DNA of 64,000 nucleotides. Source: an uncultured Prevotellaceae bacterium. Lineage in GTDB: Bacteria; Bacteroidota; Bacteroidia; Bacteroidales; Muribaculaceae. Under the pieces are notes generated by a model that did no database searches, was not told where the DNA came from, and saw only the letters and a list, made by a program, of their open reading frames with translations. Shown piece by piece: positions 41,735 to 50,242 of the stretch. Within the stretch, counting starts at the first letter, position 1, and the number at the start of each line of letters is the position of its first letter. The DNA is taken from contig ONJS01000008.1 in the NCBI GenBank assembly GCA_900318205.1, positions 186,001-250,000 of the forward strand, read 5' to 3'. The translations under genes were made by a program, and so were the position numbers.

Positions 41735-43474
41735 ATGAAATCGACGCTCAAATATTTCCTATGGGCTTGCCTTACGTTAGCCATGGCCGCCCCCGTGGCG
41801 CTTGCCGACGATGACAAGAAGGTCAACGATGACGCCGCTGTGGCACGCAGCCTGGACATCTTCAACACCTTGTACAAGGAGTTGAACACATTCTATGTCG
41901 ATACCATCAACGCCCAGAAGACCATCGAGAACGCCATCAACGCGATGCTTGACGACATCGACCCCTATACCGAGTACATCCCCGCCAAGGAGACCGACGA
42001 GTTCATGACCCTGAGCACCGGTGAGTATGGCGGCATCGGCAGTTACCTGATGGAGCGCACCGTCAATGGACGCAAGGGCGTCTACATCAGCGGCCCTTAC
42101 GAGGGCAGCCCCGCGGCTCGCGCTGGCTTGCGCTCGGGCGACCGCATCATCATGATCGACGGCGACAGCACTGCCGGCTGGGCGAGCGACCAGGTGAGCA
42201 AGCACCTCAAGGGCCAGGCCAACACCCACCTGACGGTGACCGTGGTGCGCCCCTACGACGAGGACAGCGTCAAGACTTTTTCCTTCAACCGCGAGACCAT
42301 CAGCGTCAACCCCGTGCCCTACTATGGCGTGACGCGCGACAATATCGGCTACATCGACCTGACGACCTTCAACGAGAAGTCAGCACAGCAGGTGCGCGAC
42401 GCCTTGATTGAACTCAAGAAGGACCCCCGGGTGAAAAGCATCGTCCTGGACCTGCGCAGCAACGGCGGCGGTATCGTCGAGGGCGCCATCCAGATTGTGG
42501 GATGCTTCGTCCCCAAGGGCACCCAGGTGCTCCAGATGCGTGGCCGCGACAAGTCGAGCGAGCGCACCTACAAGACCACCGTCGATCCCGTTGACACCGA
42601 GATACCCCTCGCCGTACTCATCGACGGCGGCTCGGCGAGCGCCAGCGAAATCACTGCCGGTGCCTTGCAGGATATGGACCGCGCCGTCATCATCGGCTCG
42701 CGCTCCTTCGGCAAGGGACTCGTGCAGTCCACCCGCAGCCTGCCCTATGACGGCATGCTCAAGGTCACCATCGCCAAGTACTACATCCCCAGCGGACGCC
42801 TCATCCAGGAGGTGGACTACGGCAACCGCAACGCCGACGGCAGCTACAAGAAGACCACGACCGACAGCACGGCACGCGTCTTCCACACTGCCCACGGACG
42901 CGAGGTGCGCGAGGGCGGCGGCATTGACCCCGACCTCAAGGTGGAGCCCCGCGAACTCAAGCGCATCGTCTATAACATCATGCGCGACCATTGGGACTTT
43001 GACTTCGCCACCAAGTATGTCGCTGAGCATGGACAGGACATCCCCGCACCTGCCGACTTCCAGGTGACCGACGAGATCTTCAACGAGTTCAAGGCGTTTA
43101 TCAACCCCGAGAAGTTTGAGTATGACAAGGTGTGCGAGCAGCAGCTCGCCGCCCTACGTAAGACCGCCACGGCCGAGGGCTATATGAACGACTCGACGAA
43201 GGCCCAATTCGACCGTCTCGAGGCACTGCTCAAGCATGACCTCGACCATGACCTCGACCTCCACCGTCGCGACATCTCCTATCTGCTGGGACAGGAAATC
43301 ATGGACCGACTCTACTATCAGCGCGGACAGGTCCAGAACAGCATCAAGGACGACGAGTTCCTCGACAAGGCCAAGGAGATGTTCGACAAGCCCGGCGAGT
43401 ACGCCCGCATCCTCAACATCAAAGCCAAGCCCACCAAAAAAACCACCCCCAAAAAGAAAAAAGGAAAACAATAA
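41735..43474 (+). CDS. S41 family C-terminal processing protease
   Basis: A 579-residue exported serine protease of the CtpA/Prc family. Signal peptide (1-24); N-terminal helical part; PDZ domain (about 95-180, GGIGSYLMERTVNGRKGVYI, SPAARAGLRSGDRIIMIDG); catalytic core with VLDLRSNGGGIVEGA, the nucleophile box DGGSASASEITAGAL (about 297-310) and the lysine block GSRSFGKGLVQ. A long C-terminal helical region ends in a Lys-rich tail (KPTKKTTPKKKKGKQ). The periplasmic enzyme trims or degrades envelope proteins. Its leader is a heptamer array, and its stop is followed 20 bases later by copy B of the dispersed element. Confidence 0.95.
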   Translation: MKSTLKYFLWACLTLAMAAPVALADDDKKVNDDAAVARSLDIFNTLYKELNTFYVDTINAQKTIENAINAMLDDIDPYTEYIPAKETDEFMTLSTGEYGGIGSYLMERTVNGRKGVYISGPYEGSPAARAGLRSGDRIIMIDGDSTAGWASDQVSKHLKGQANTHLTVTVVRPYDEDSVKTFSFNRETISVNPVPYYGVTRDNIGYIDLTTFNEKSAQQVRDALIELKKDPRVKSIVLDLRSNGGGIVEGAIQIVGCFVPKGTQVLQMRGRDKSSERTYKTTVDPVDTEIPLAVLIDGGSASASEITAGALQDMDRAVIIGSRSFGKGLVQSTRSLPYDGMLKVTIAKYYIPSGRLIQEVDYGNRNADGSYKKTTTDSTARVFHTAHGREVREGGGIDPDLKVEPRELKRIVYNIMRDHWDFDFATKYVAEHGQDIPAPADFQVTDEIFNEFKAFINPEKFEYDKVCEQQLAALRKTATAEGYMNDSTKAQFDRLEALLKHDLDHDLDLHRRDISYLLGQEIMDRLYYQRGQVQNSIKDDEFLDKAKEMFDKPGEYARILNIKAKPTKKTTPKKKKGKQ

Positions 43475-43494
43475 ATACATGGGCTGACGCTACC

Positions 43495-43766
43495 ATAAAA
43501 AAACACGAATGACCACGAATGGATCATAAATAAAACAACTGAGTGATCAATGGGCTGGCGCGCAACGATCTTTTTTCAAACAACTGAGTTATCTGAATTT
43601 TTCTGAGGGGCGGACGTGTGCTACTTTTGGAAAAACAAGAAATACAATAAATACTATTTTCTAGTGCTGGCACGGTTGAGCGTGGCAGCGCTTTTCATAT
43701 ACTAGCCAACGGCTCGTAATACATGAACAGCACGGGGTGACGGGGGGAGGAATGATTTTCTCGGGG
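43495..43766 (+). repeat. Dispersed intergenic element, copy B
   Basis: About 270 bases matching copy A (24893-25128) in opposite orientation. It starts with AAAAACACGAATGACCACG and ends with CAGCACGGGGTGACGGGG. Both hairpins of copy A are present with one mismatch each. It also has an extra CAACTGAG segment not in A. It lies right after the S41 gene, as A lies right after the DUF3857 gene. With the mfd promoter it fills the 460-base gap to mfd; no gene is seen. Confidence 0.85.
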
Positions 43767-43854
43767 GGAAGGTTAAAATGCTGTTTAATTTTCTATAACG
43801 GATTGATTGGGGTTTTGATGTTTGTTTGGGGGCTGTTGTTTGGGGAATATTGAG

Positions 43855-43862
43855 TACCTTTG
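43855..43862 (+). promoter_or_regulatory. -7 box of mfd
   Basis: TACCTTTG, 72 bases before the start. The -33 region (GCTG at 43832-43835, spacing 19) is weak. Confidence 0.55.
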
Positions 43863-43934
43863 CAGTGGCAAAAATGATAGATGCTATAGTGTTTATAGTG
43901 GCTATAGATTGTTGTTTGTAGAGGATTATTGGAG

Positions 43935-46900
43935 ATGGAAATACAGGCGTTGTGCGACATATTGAACGGGAAGGGCCGGGTGACGGCAGTCAAGAAATTG
44001 ATTGACGGCTCGGGGAATGCGGTGATCGACGGGCTGGCGGGGTCTAGCGCGGCGATGCTGTTTGCTGCGTTGCCGCAGCGGTCGTGCCCGTATCTGATTG
44101 TTGTCAACGACCTGGACGAGGCGGGGTATATGTACAATGACCTGTGCCAGATTGTGGGCGACAAACGGGTGCTGATTTTCCCGTCGGGCTACAAACGCGA
44201 CATCAAGTATGGCCAGGTGGATGCCCCTAACGAGATCCTGCGCACCGAGGTGCTGAACCGCTGGTTTGACGATGCGGAGGTGCGCTGGGTGGTGACCTAC
44301 CCCGAGGCGCTCGCCGAACGGGTGCGCCGCCGCGAGGACGTGGAGGCGAGCACCGTACATCTCAAGACGGGCGGCACTGCCGACCTGACCGAGATTGCCG
44401 CGCGGCTGCGCGAACTGGGGTTCACGGCGACCGACTATGTCTATGAGCCCGGGCAATTCAGCGTGCGCGGCTCCATCCTCGACGTTTTCTCCTACAGCAA
44501 CGAGTTGCCCTACCGCATCGACTTCTGGGGCGACGACATCGACTCGATACGCACCTTCAACGTCGAGACGCAATTGAGCGAGGAGCACCTGGAACAGGTG
44601 AGCATCCTGAACAACAGCCCGTCGGGCGGCGGCCGCGAGGACAACGTGTCGCTGCTGGACTATGTGGGCGACGATACCATCGTGCTGTGCCGAAGCGAGC
44701 AATGGCTCACGGCACGCATCGGCGAGATTGCCAAGGAAGGGATGTCGGCAAGCGCACTCATCGCCGACGAGGGCGACACCCAGGCGACCAGCAAGGTCGT
44801 GGATGCCGACCTGTTTGCCCAGCGCCTGAAACAGTTGCGGCGCATCGCCTTCACCGCGGGCGAGGCGACTCCCGAGCGGGGCGTGAAGCGGCTGACGCTG
44901 CATTGCAAGCCCCAGGGCATCTACCACAAGAACTTTGACCTCATCGGGCAGTCGTTCACCGACTTCCTCGCCAAGGGCTACCGCCTCATCATCCTGAGCG
45001 ACAGCGCCAAGCAGATCGAGAGGTTGCACAACATCTTTGAGGACCGCGGCGACAAGATCACCTTTGAGCCCGTGCTGCGCACTTTGCACGAGGGCTTTGT
45101 CGATGATGACCTGAAATTGTGTGTCTTTACCGACCACCAGATTTTTGACCGTTTCCACAAGTATAACCTGAAGAGCGACCGTGCCCGCTCGGGCAAACTT
45201 GCCCTGTCGCTCAAGGAACTGAACCAGATTGAGAAGGGCGACTACATCGTGCACGAGGACCTGGGCGTCGGCAAGTTCGGCGGCCTGATCCGCACCTCGA
45301 TGAACGGCACGCCGCAGGAGATGATCAAACTCACCTACCTGAACGGCGACGAGGCCTACGTCTCCATCCACTCGCTGCACAAACTCTCGAAGTACCGCAG
45401 CAAGGAGGGCGAGGCACCACGGTTGAACCGCCTGGGCAGCAACGCATGGGCAAAAATCAAGTCGCGCACCAAGAGCCGCCTGAAGGACATCGCCCGCGAA
45501 CTCATCCGCCTGTATGCCGCCCGACGGGAGCAGCAGGGCTTTGCCTACACCCCCGACGGCTACCTGCAGCAGGAGTTGGAGGCTTCGTTCATCTATGAGG
45601 ACACGCCCGACCAGTTGACCGCGACCCAGGCCGTCAAGGCCGACATGGAGAGCGCCAAGCCGATGGACCGCCTCATCTGCGGCGATGTGGGCTTCGGCAA
45701 GACCGAGATTGCCGTGCGTGCCGCCTTCAAGGCCGCCACCGACGGCAAGCAGACCGCCGTGCTCGTGCCGACGACCGTGCTGGCGTTCCAGCACTGGCGC
45801 ACCTTCAGCGAGCGCTTAAAGGATTTCCCCGTGAGGGTGGAATACCTGAGCCGCGCCCGCAAGCCCAAAGAGGTGAAACAGATTCTCGCCGACCTCAAGG
45901 AGGGCAAAATCGACATCCTTATCGGCACCCACAAACTCATCGGCAAGACGGTGCAGTTCCATGACCTGGGCCTGCTGGTCGTCGACGAGGAGCAGAAGTT
46001 TGGCGTCGCCGTCAAGGACAAACTCAAGCAGATGAAGGTCAACGTCGACACGCTGACGATGAGCGCCACGCCCATCCCGCGCACCCTGCAGTTCTCGCTG
46101 ATGGGCGCCCGCGACCTGAGCACGCTGACGACACCACCTGCCAACCGCTACCCTATCCTCACCACCGTGGGGACCCTCAACGACGACATCGTCGCCGAGG
46201 CCATCAACTTTGAACTGTCACGCAACGGCCAGGTCTTCTTTGTTAACCACCGCATCGAACAACTGGACCAGTTGGAGAACATGATACACCGCGTGGTGCC
46301 CGACGCCCGTGTCGCCGTGGGCCACGGCCAGATGCCGCCCGAAAAACTGGAGCAGACCATCATCGACTTCGGCAACCACGACTACGACGTGCTGCTGGCG
46401 ACGACCATCATCGAGAACGGCATCGACATGCCCAACGTCAACACCATCATCATCAACAACGCCGACCGCTATGGCCTGAGCGACCTGCACCAGTTGCGCG
46501 GACGCGTGGGACGCAGCAGCCGCAAGGCCTTCTGCTACCTGCTTGTGCCTCCCGGCAAACCTCTTGCCACCGACGCACGCCGCCGTCTGCAGGCCATCGA
46601 GAGTTTCAGCGACCTGGGAGCGGGCATCCAGATTGCCATGCAGGACCTGGACATCCGCGGTGCCGGCAACCTGCTGGGTGCCGAGCAGAGCGGCTTCATC
46701 GCCGACCTAGGCTACGAGACCTATCAGCGCGTGCTCAAGGAGGCGGTCACCGAGTTGAGGAATGAGGAATTCTCGTCCTTGTTCGCTACTGTGGGAAACG
46801 GAGAAAACGGAGACGACGGAGAAAACGGAAATACCGAGTTTGTCACCGACTGCATCGTCGATACCGACCTGGAACTGATGTTCCCTGCCAGTTATGTGCC

Positions 46901-47306
46901 ACAAGAGAACGAGCGCATCACGTTGTACCGCGAGCTCGACAATATGGAGACCGACGACCAGGTAGAAGCCTTTGAGGAACGCATGGTGGACCGTTTCGGC
47001 AAGATTCCCGAGATGGCAGCCGAGCTCATCCGCATCGTCCCCCTGCGCCGCACCGCACGACGTCTGGGTATCGAGAAACTCGTCATCAGGCAGATGCGCA
47101 TGCATCTGTTCATGGTGGGTGAGGAAAATGTCGCCTATTACCAGTCACCCGCCTTTGGGCGCATCCTCAACTACGTGCAGCAGAATCCCAAGCGCTGTGA
47201 CCTGAGCCAGAAGAACGGTCGCCGGAGCATCATCATCAAGAACATCACCAGCGTGAGCACCGCCCTGACCGTCCTCAGGACCATCACCCACCTGGACAGC
47301 ATCTAA
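43935..47306 (+). CDS. mfd: Transcription-repair coupling factor
   Basis: A 1123-residue Mfd, which removes RNA polymerase stalled at DNA damage and recruits UvrA. Domains in order: UvrB-like N-terminal region (about 20-380), CarD-like RNA-polymerase-interacting domain (GDYIVHEDLGVGKFGGL, about 437-500), the translocase with Walker A GDVGFGKTEIAVRAAFKA, box II DEEQKFGV, MSATPIPRTLQFSLMGARDLS and the RecG-like LRGRVGRSSRKAFCYL, then the TRCF C-terminal domain. ATG at 43935 is chosen over a TTG two codons earlier. Residues about 953-967 (GNGENGDDGENGNT) come from a period-9 repeat between the translocase and C-terminal domain. Confidence 0.97.
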   Translation: MEIQALCDILNGKGRVTAVKKLIDGSGNAVIDGLAGSSAAMLFAALPQRSCPYLIVVNDLDEAGYMYNDLCQIVGDKRVLIFPSGYKRDIKYGQVDAPNEILRTEVLNRWFDDAEVRWVVTYPEALAERVRRREDVEASTVHLKTGGTADLTEIAARLRELGFTATDYVYEPGQFSVRGSILDVFSYSNELPYRIDFWGDDIDSIRTFNVETQLSEEHLEQVSILNNSPSGGGREDNVSLLDYVGDDTIVLCRSEQWLTARIGEIAKEGMSASALIADEGDTQATSKVVDADLFAQRLKQLRRIAFTAGEATPERGVKRLTLHCKPQGIYHKNFDLIGQSFTDFLAKGYRLIILSDSAKQIERLHNIFEDRGDKITFEPVLRTLHEGFVDDDLKLCVFTDHQIFDRFHKYNLKSDRARSGKLALSLKELNQIEKGDYIVHEDLGVGKFGGLIRTSMNGTPQEMIKLTYLNGDEAYVSIHSLHKLSKYRSKEGEAPRLNRLGSNAWAKIKSRTKSRLKDIARELIRLYAARREQQGFAYTPDGYLQQELEASFIYEDTPDQLTATQAVKADMESAKPMDRLICGDVGFGKTEIAVRAAFKAATDGKQTAVLVPTTVLAFQHWRTFSERLKDFPVRVEYLSRARKPKEVKQILADLKEGKIDILIGTHKLIGKTVQFHDLGLLVVDEEQKFGVAVKDKLKQMKVNVDTLTMSATPIPRTLQFSLMGARDLSTLTTPPANRYPILTTVGTLNDDIVAEAINFELSRNGQVFFVNHRIEQLDQLENMIHRVVPDARVAVGHGQMPPEKLEQTIIDFGNHDYDVLLATTIIENGIDMPNVNTIIINNADRYGLSDLHQLRGRVGRSSRKAFCYLLVPPGKPLATDARRRLQAIESFSDLGAGIQIAMQDLDIRGAGNLLGAEQSGFIADLGYETYQRVLKEAVTELRNEEFSSLFATVGNGENGDDGENGNTEFVTDCIVDTDLELMFPASYVPQENERITLYRELDNMETDDQVEAFEERMVDRFGKIPEMAAELIRIVPLRRTARRLGIEKLVIRQMRMHLFMVGEENVAYYQSPAFGRILNYVQQNPKRCDLSQKNGRRSIIIKNITSVSTALTVLRTITHLDSI
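46791..46835. repeat. Period-9 array inside mfd
   Basis: Five units GTGGGAAAC, GGAGAAAAC, GGAGACGAC, GGAGAAAAC, GGAAATACC, in frame, coding a Gly/Glu/Asn/Asp loop. Confidence 0.85.
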
Positions 47307-47311
47307 TCCTT

Positions 47312-47332
47312 GATTAGAGATTAGAGATTAGT
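47312..47332. repeat. Period-7 array just after the mfd stop
   Basis: GATTAGA, GATTAGA, GATTAGT, starting 6 bases after the TAA of mfd. Confidence 0.75.
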
Positions 47333-47338
47333 GAATCT

Positions 47339-47401
47339 ATAGTAACTATAGTCACTATAGTCACTATAGATACTATAGATACTATAGATACTATAGGAAC
47401 T
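47339..47401. repeat. Period-9 array overlapping the phosphodiesterase-fold stop codon
   Basis: Seven units of ATAGTCACT/ATAGATACT type. The last overlaps the TAG stop (minus strand, 47400-47402) of the next gene. It lies between convergent genes. Confidence 0.85.
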
Positions 47402-48308
47402 ATTTAAAAACCGATAGCACTGGACGACCGACCCAAGAGCGGGGTGTGTCAAGGCCCAAGATGTAGGCGATGGTGGCAGCAGTATCAAACTGCATCATCG
47501 GTTCGATGATCTCCACCCCCGAACGAATCCCGGGACCATAGATAATAAAAGGATGCTCCATCTCGAGCAGCGTCTTGCCACCATGTCCCTTGTCCACGCC
47601 GCCATGGTCCGAAGTCATGATGATTACGGTATCATCATATATGCCCGCTGTCTTCAAGGCCTGCAGGAGACGCCCCACATACACATCAAGTTGCGCCAGC
47701 TTGTCATAATACGCGGGCGTGTCGTGGCCGATGGTGTGTCCCGTGTGATCGAGCTGGTCCCAGCAGACGGCCATCAGCGTGGGTTTGCGGTCAATGATGA
47801 AGCGTTCGGCCATTTCACACAGGAGGGTCGTGTCCTTCTCCCAGCCAATGGCGAGGTCATAGTTGTCGATGGACAAGGTGTCCACGACATACTTGATACC
47901 GTCCCACTCGGCGATGCAACCCGTCACCACGTCGGGACGCGCATCACGCAGGATGGAGAAGATGGTTGGGAATACGCCATGACTGTTGAGTTCGGCCGAA
48001 GGAATCTCGGGGGTGTGTGAGCCCCAGGTCGTGTAGCCATGCAGTTCGGGGCACGAGCCGTTGAACATCGACGCCCAGTTCACCCCCGAGGAGGAAGGCA
48101 GCACCGAACGCTTTTTGGCCGTGTAGCAACCGTGTTGCATGAGCCAAGTGATGTTAGGAATATCGTGGGCCTTAGGCAGGCTGTAACCACCCCAGCCATC
48201 AATGCCGATGACCAGGACATGACCTGCACGTTGCTTGGTTTGGCGGGATTTAGCCTGAATGCCGGTTACCACCAGCAGGCATAACAGGAGCAGAATGACT
48301 TTTTTCAT
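47400..48308 (-). CDS. Exported alkaline-phosphatase-superfamily phosphodiesterase
   Basis: A 302-residue protein with signal peptide (MKKVILLLLCLLVVTGIQA) and the type I phosphodiesterase/nucleotide pyrophosphatase fold of the alkaline phosphatase superfamily. Metal ligands are visible in VLVIGIDGWGGYS (Asp), CWDQLDHTGHTIGHD (Asp, His), MTSDHGGVDKGHGG (Asp-His, His). The nucleophile region is RSVLPSSSGVNWASMFNG, so the nucleophile is a serine. It is shorter than typical NPP enzymes (about 400). It is likely periplasmic; substrate unknown. The start at 48308 gives the signal peptide; the frame opens 13 codons earlier. Confidence 0.85.
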   Translation of the reverse strand: MKKVILLLLCLLVVTGIQAKSRQTKQRAGHVLVIGIDGWGGYSLPKAHDIPNITWLMQHGCYTAKKRSVLPSSSGVNWASMFNGSCPELHGYTTWGSHTPEIPSAELNSHGVFPTIFSILRDARPDVVTGCIAEWDGIKYVVDTLSIDNYDLAIGWEKDTTLLCEMAERFIIDRKPTLMAVCWDQLDHTGHTIGHDTPAYYDKLAQLDVYVGRLLQALKTAGIYDDTVIIMTSDHGGVDKGHGGKTLLEMEHPFIIYGPGIRSGVEIIEPMMQFDTAATIAYILGLDTPRSWVGRPVLSVFK

Positions 48309-48475
48309 ATCCAATCGGTTTTTAACACATGGCAAATTTACTAACAAAACAGGAACTCAGCAAATAAAGTCGTCCGGACTGTGCTCATTTGGACAGCATT
48401 TGAGGTCAAAAACCGCCTTTGAGCACCGAAAAGAGGGGTCATGGCGTGAGAAATGCTATATTTATGCAGAAAAAA

Positions 48476-48506
48476 CTTGCAAATTGAAAATGTTGTATTA
48501 TATTTG
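48476..48506 (+). promoter_or_regulatory. Promoter of the 48580 gene
   Basis: -33 CTTG (48476-48479) and -7 TATATTTG (48499-48506), spacing 19. Confidence 0.65.
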
Positions 48507-48579
48507 CAGTCCATTTGTACGAAGGCTTCACCATGAAAGCCTATCATACCATTAACATTTAATATATCATTTAATCAAC

Positions 48580-49965
48580 ATGACGAAAAAATTTACATTT
48601 ACCATGATGGTTATCATGGCCATGTGCTCACTCACGGCAGTGGCACAAAACGTGACCTTGCGCGGCGTGTATCAGACGAGCCGTGACAACGCTTATCCCA
48701 ATGGGGAATATAGTGAATATGTGGGTTGGAGCTATAACAGCATGAAACCCATCTTCATTGTTCAACAAGGTCTCTACAAGATGGAATGGGACGGCACAAC
48801 GCTCACCATGCCCGAGAAGTTCCCTGCCATCAACAAGGAAGAATTCAGCAGCAACGGCACCATCACCGATGAGGCAAAAGCCCTGTGGGCAACCAACTTC
48901 AATATGATGTACGCCAACTCGGGTGCCATTATCGATAACGGTATCCTCACGACCGTAATGTCGCGTACCGACATGGACAACAACAGCGGAGCCTACGTTG
49001 TTCCCGGCTCATCGGTCAACGACACGACACGCTTTGCCGTGCGCAAGTGGAATGCCGAGACAGGCGACCTGATCAGCCAGGAAATCCGTCCCGCATGGGA
49101 CTGCCTGCAATCGGCTGGTATGGCCAAGAATCCCAAGGACGGCAAGGTCTATGGCCTGTTCTACATTGCCAACAAGTACCTGCCCGACACCCTGCTCAAT
49201 GACCCGGACTTCTTTGCCGACGAGGCAGCCGACTCGACCGACTCAGGCTATGCCATCTGCACCATCGACCTCGAGACGATGACCATCAGCCAGATCACGC
49301 CGGGCCTGTATTACCAGAACTTTGTGACCTTTGCCATCAACAGCGAGGGCCGTGCCTTTGCCATGACCAGTGGCGGCACCGCCGCTCTGCCCAGCGAGGA
49401 CGGCAAGGTCTATGACATCAACGGCGACCTCACGGGTGCTCATCTCTTTGAGTTTGACCTCACCAGCGGACGCATCATCGCCGACAACCGCTCTAACACG
49501 GGCTATATGTCGCAGGTGAAACGCCAGGCAGCCTGCTTCAGCCAGAAGGATCCCAACAAGATGTACTGGATGGGCTATTCCAACAGCGGCATGGGCTTTG
49601 ACGAACGCGGCAACTGGAATCCCCTGCCCGACCAGAACTGGATCGAGAACGGCAAGTTTGACACGTCACTCTATGAGGTGGATGTAACCACCGGCGAGGC
49701 CAACCGCTTGGCCAGCATCGACGACCGCTACATGTTTGCCTACATGTGGGTTGACGGCGAGGCAGAAGTGAGCGCCATCCTGCGAGGCGATGTGAACAAT
49801 GACAGGAAAGTCACCATCGACGACGTTTCGATCCTGATCAGTTATCTGTTGACTAACGCAGATAACGGGGTGAACCTGCTGAACGCCAACTGCAACCAGA
49901 AAGACGGCATCACCATTGACGATGTATCGGTGCTCATCAACTACCTGCTGAGCGAGAAGTGGTAA
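48580..49965 (+). CDS. Secreted protein with dockerin-like tail, beta-propeller-like body
   Basis: A 461-residue exported protein with signal peptide (FTMMVIMAMCSLTAVAQ). The body (about 25-395) has repeated segments in which a short strand is followed by YGLFYIAN, YAICTIDLETMTISQIT, HLFEFDLTSGRIIADN and SLYEVDVTTGEANRLA. This pattern of x-D-x-x-T-G/T turns is typical of beta-propeller blades, but no named family is recognised. The C-terminal 60 residues are two dockerin-like repeats (GDVNNDRKVTIDDVSILIS, NQKDGITIDDVSVLIN). Monocistronic, ending in a strong terminator. Function unknown. Confidence 0.78.
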   Translation: MTKKFTFTMMVIMAMCSLTAVAQNVTLRGVYQTSRDNAYPNGEYSEYVGWSYNSMKPIFIVQQGLYKMEWDGTTLTMPEKFPAINKEEFSSNGTITDEAKALWATNFNMMYANSGAIIDNGILTTVMSRTDMDNNSGAYVVPGSSVNDTTRFAVRKWNAETGDLISQEIRPAWDCLQSAGMAKNPKDGKVYGLFYIANKYLPDTLLNDPDFFADEAADSTDSGYAICTIDLETMTISQITPGLYYQNFVTFAINSEGRAFAMTSGGTAALPSEDGKVYDINGDLTGAHLFEFDLTSGRIIADNRSNTGYMSQVKRQAACFSQKDPNKMYWMGYSNSGMGFDERGNWNPLPDQNWIENGKFDTSLYEVDVTTGEANRLASIDDRYMFAYMWVDGEAEVSAILRGDVNNDRKVTIDDVSILISYLLTNADNGVNLLNANCNQKDGITIDDVSVLINYLLSEKW

Positions 49966-50012
49966 TATCGCCGACCAGCCGGTAGCAGCGATAAACCGGC
50001 TAGAGTCCCCCT

Positions 50013-50049
50013 AAAAAGCCATCCTGACAATGAGTGAGGATGGCTTTTT
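50013..50049 (+). terminator. Rho-independent terminator after the 48580 gene
   Basis: Perfect 13-bp stem AAAAAGCCATCCT/AGGATGGCTTTTT with an 11-base loop and a T-run. Confidence 0.9.
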
Positions 50050-50160
50050 GGGCCTTGACAAGGCCGAGTAAATCAGTAAAACTGATGGGGTACGGGGAGC
50101 ACTAATTAGGGCCATTTTTTTGTGTTTGACCGAAGAAAATGTGGGATTGATTGAAAAGAA

Positions 50161-50191
50161 TTGTACTTTATAATAATGTTTAATAGTTTTG
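50161..50191 (+). promoter_or_regulatory. Promoter of the beta-helix gene
   Basis: -33 TTG (50161-50163) and -7 TAGTTTTG (50184-50191), spacing 20, 51 bases before the start. Confidence 0.7.
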
Positions 50192-50242
50192 CGAAAAATA
50201 ACATGTTTTAATCACATCCAAACACTATTAAACTTAACATTT

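Noticed and set aside
43926-45794. 622-codon frame antisense to mfd
   Set aside because: Lies entirely over the conserved mfd coding region and shows no recognisable domain.
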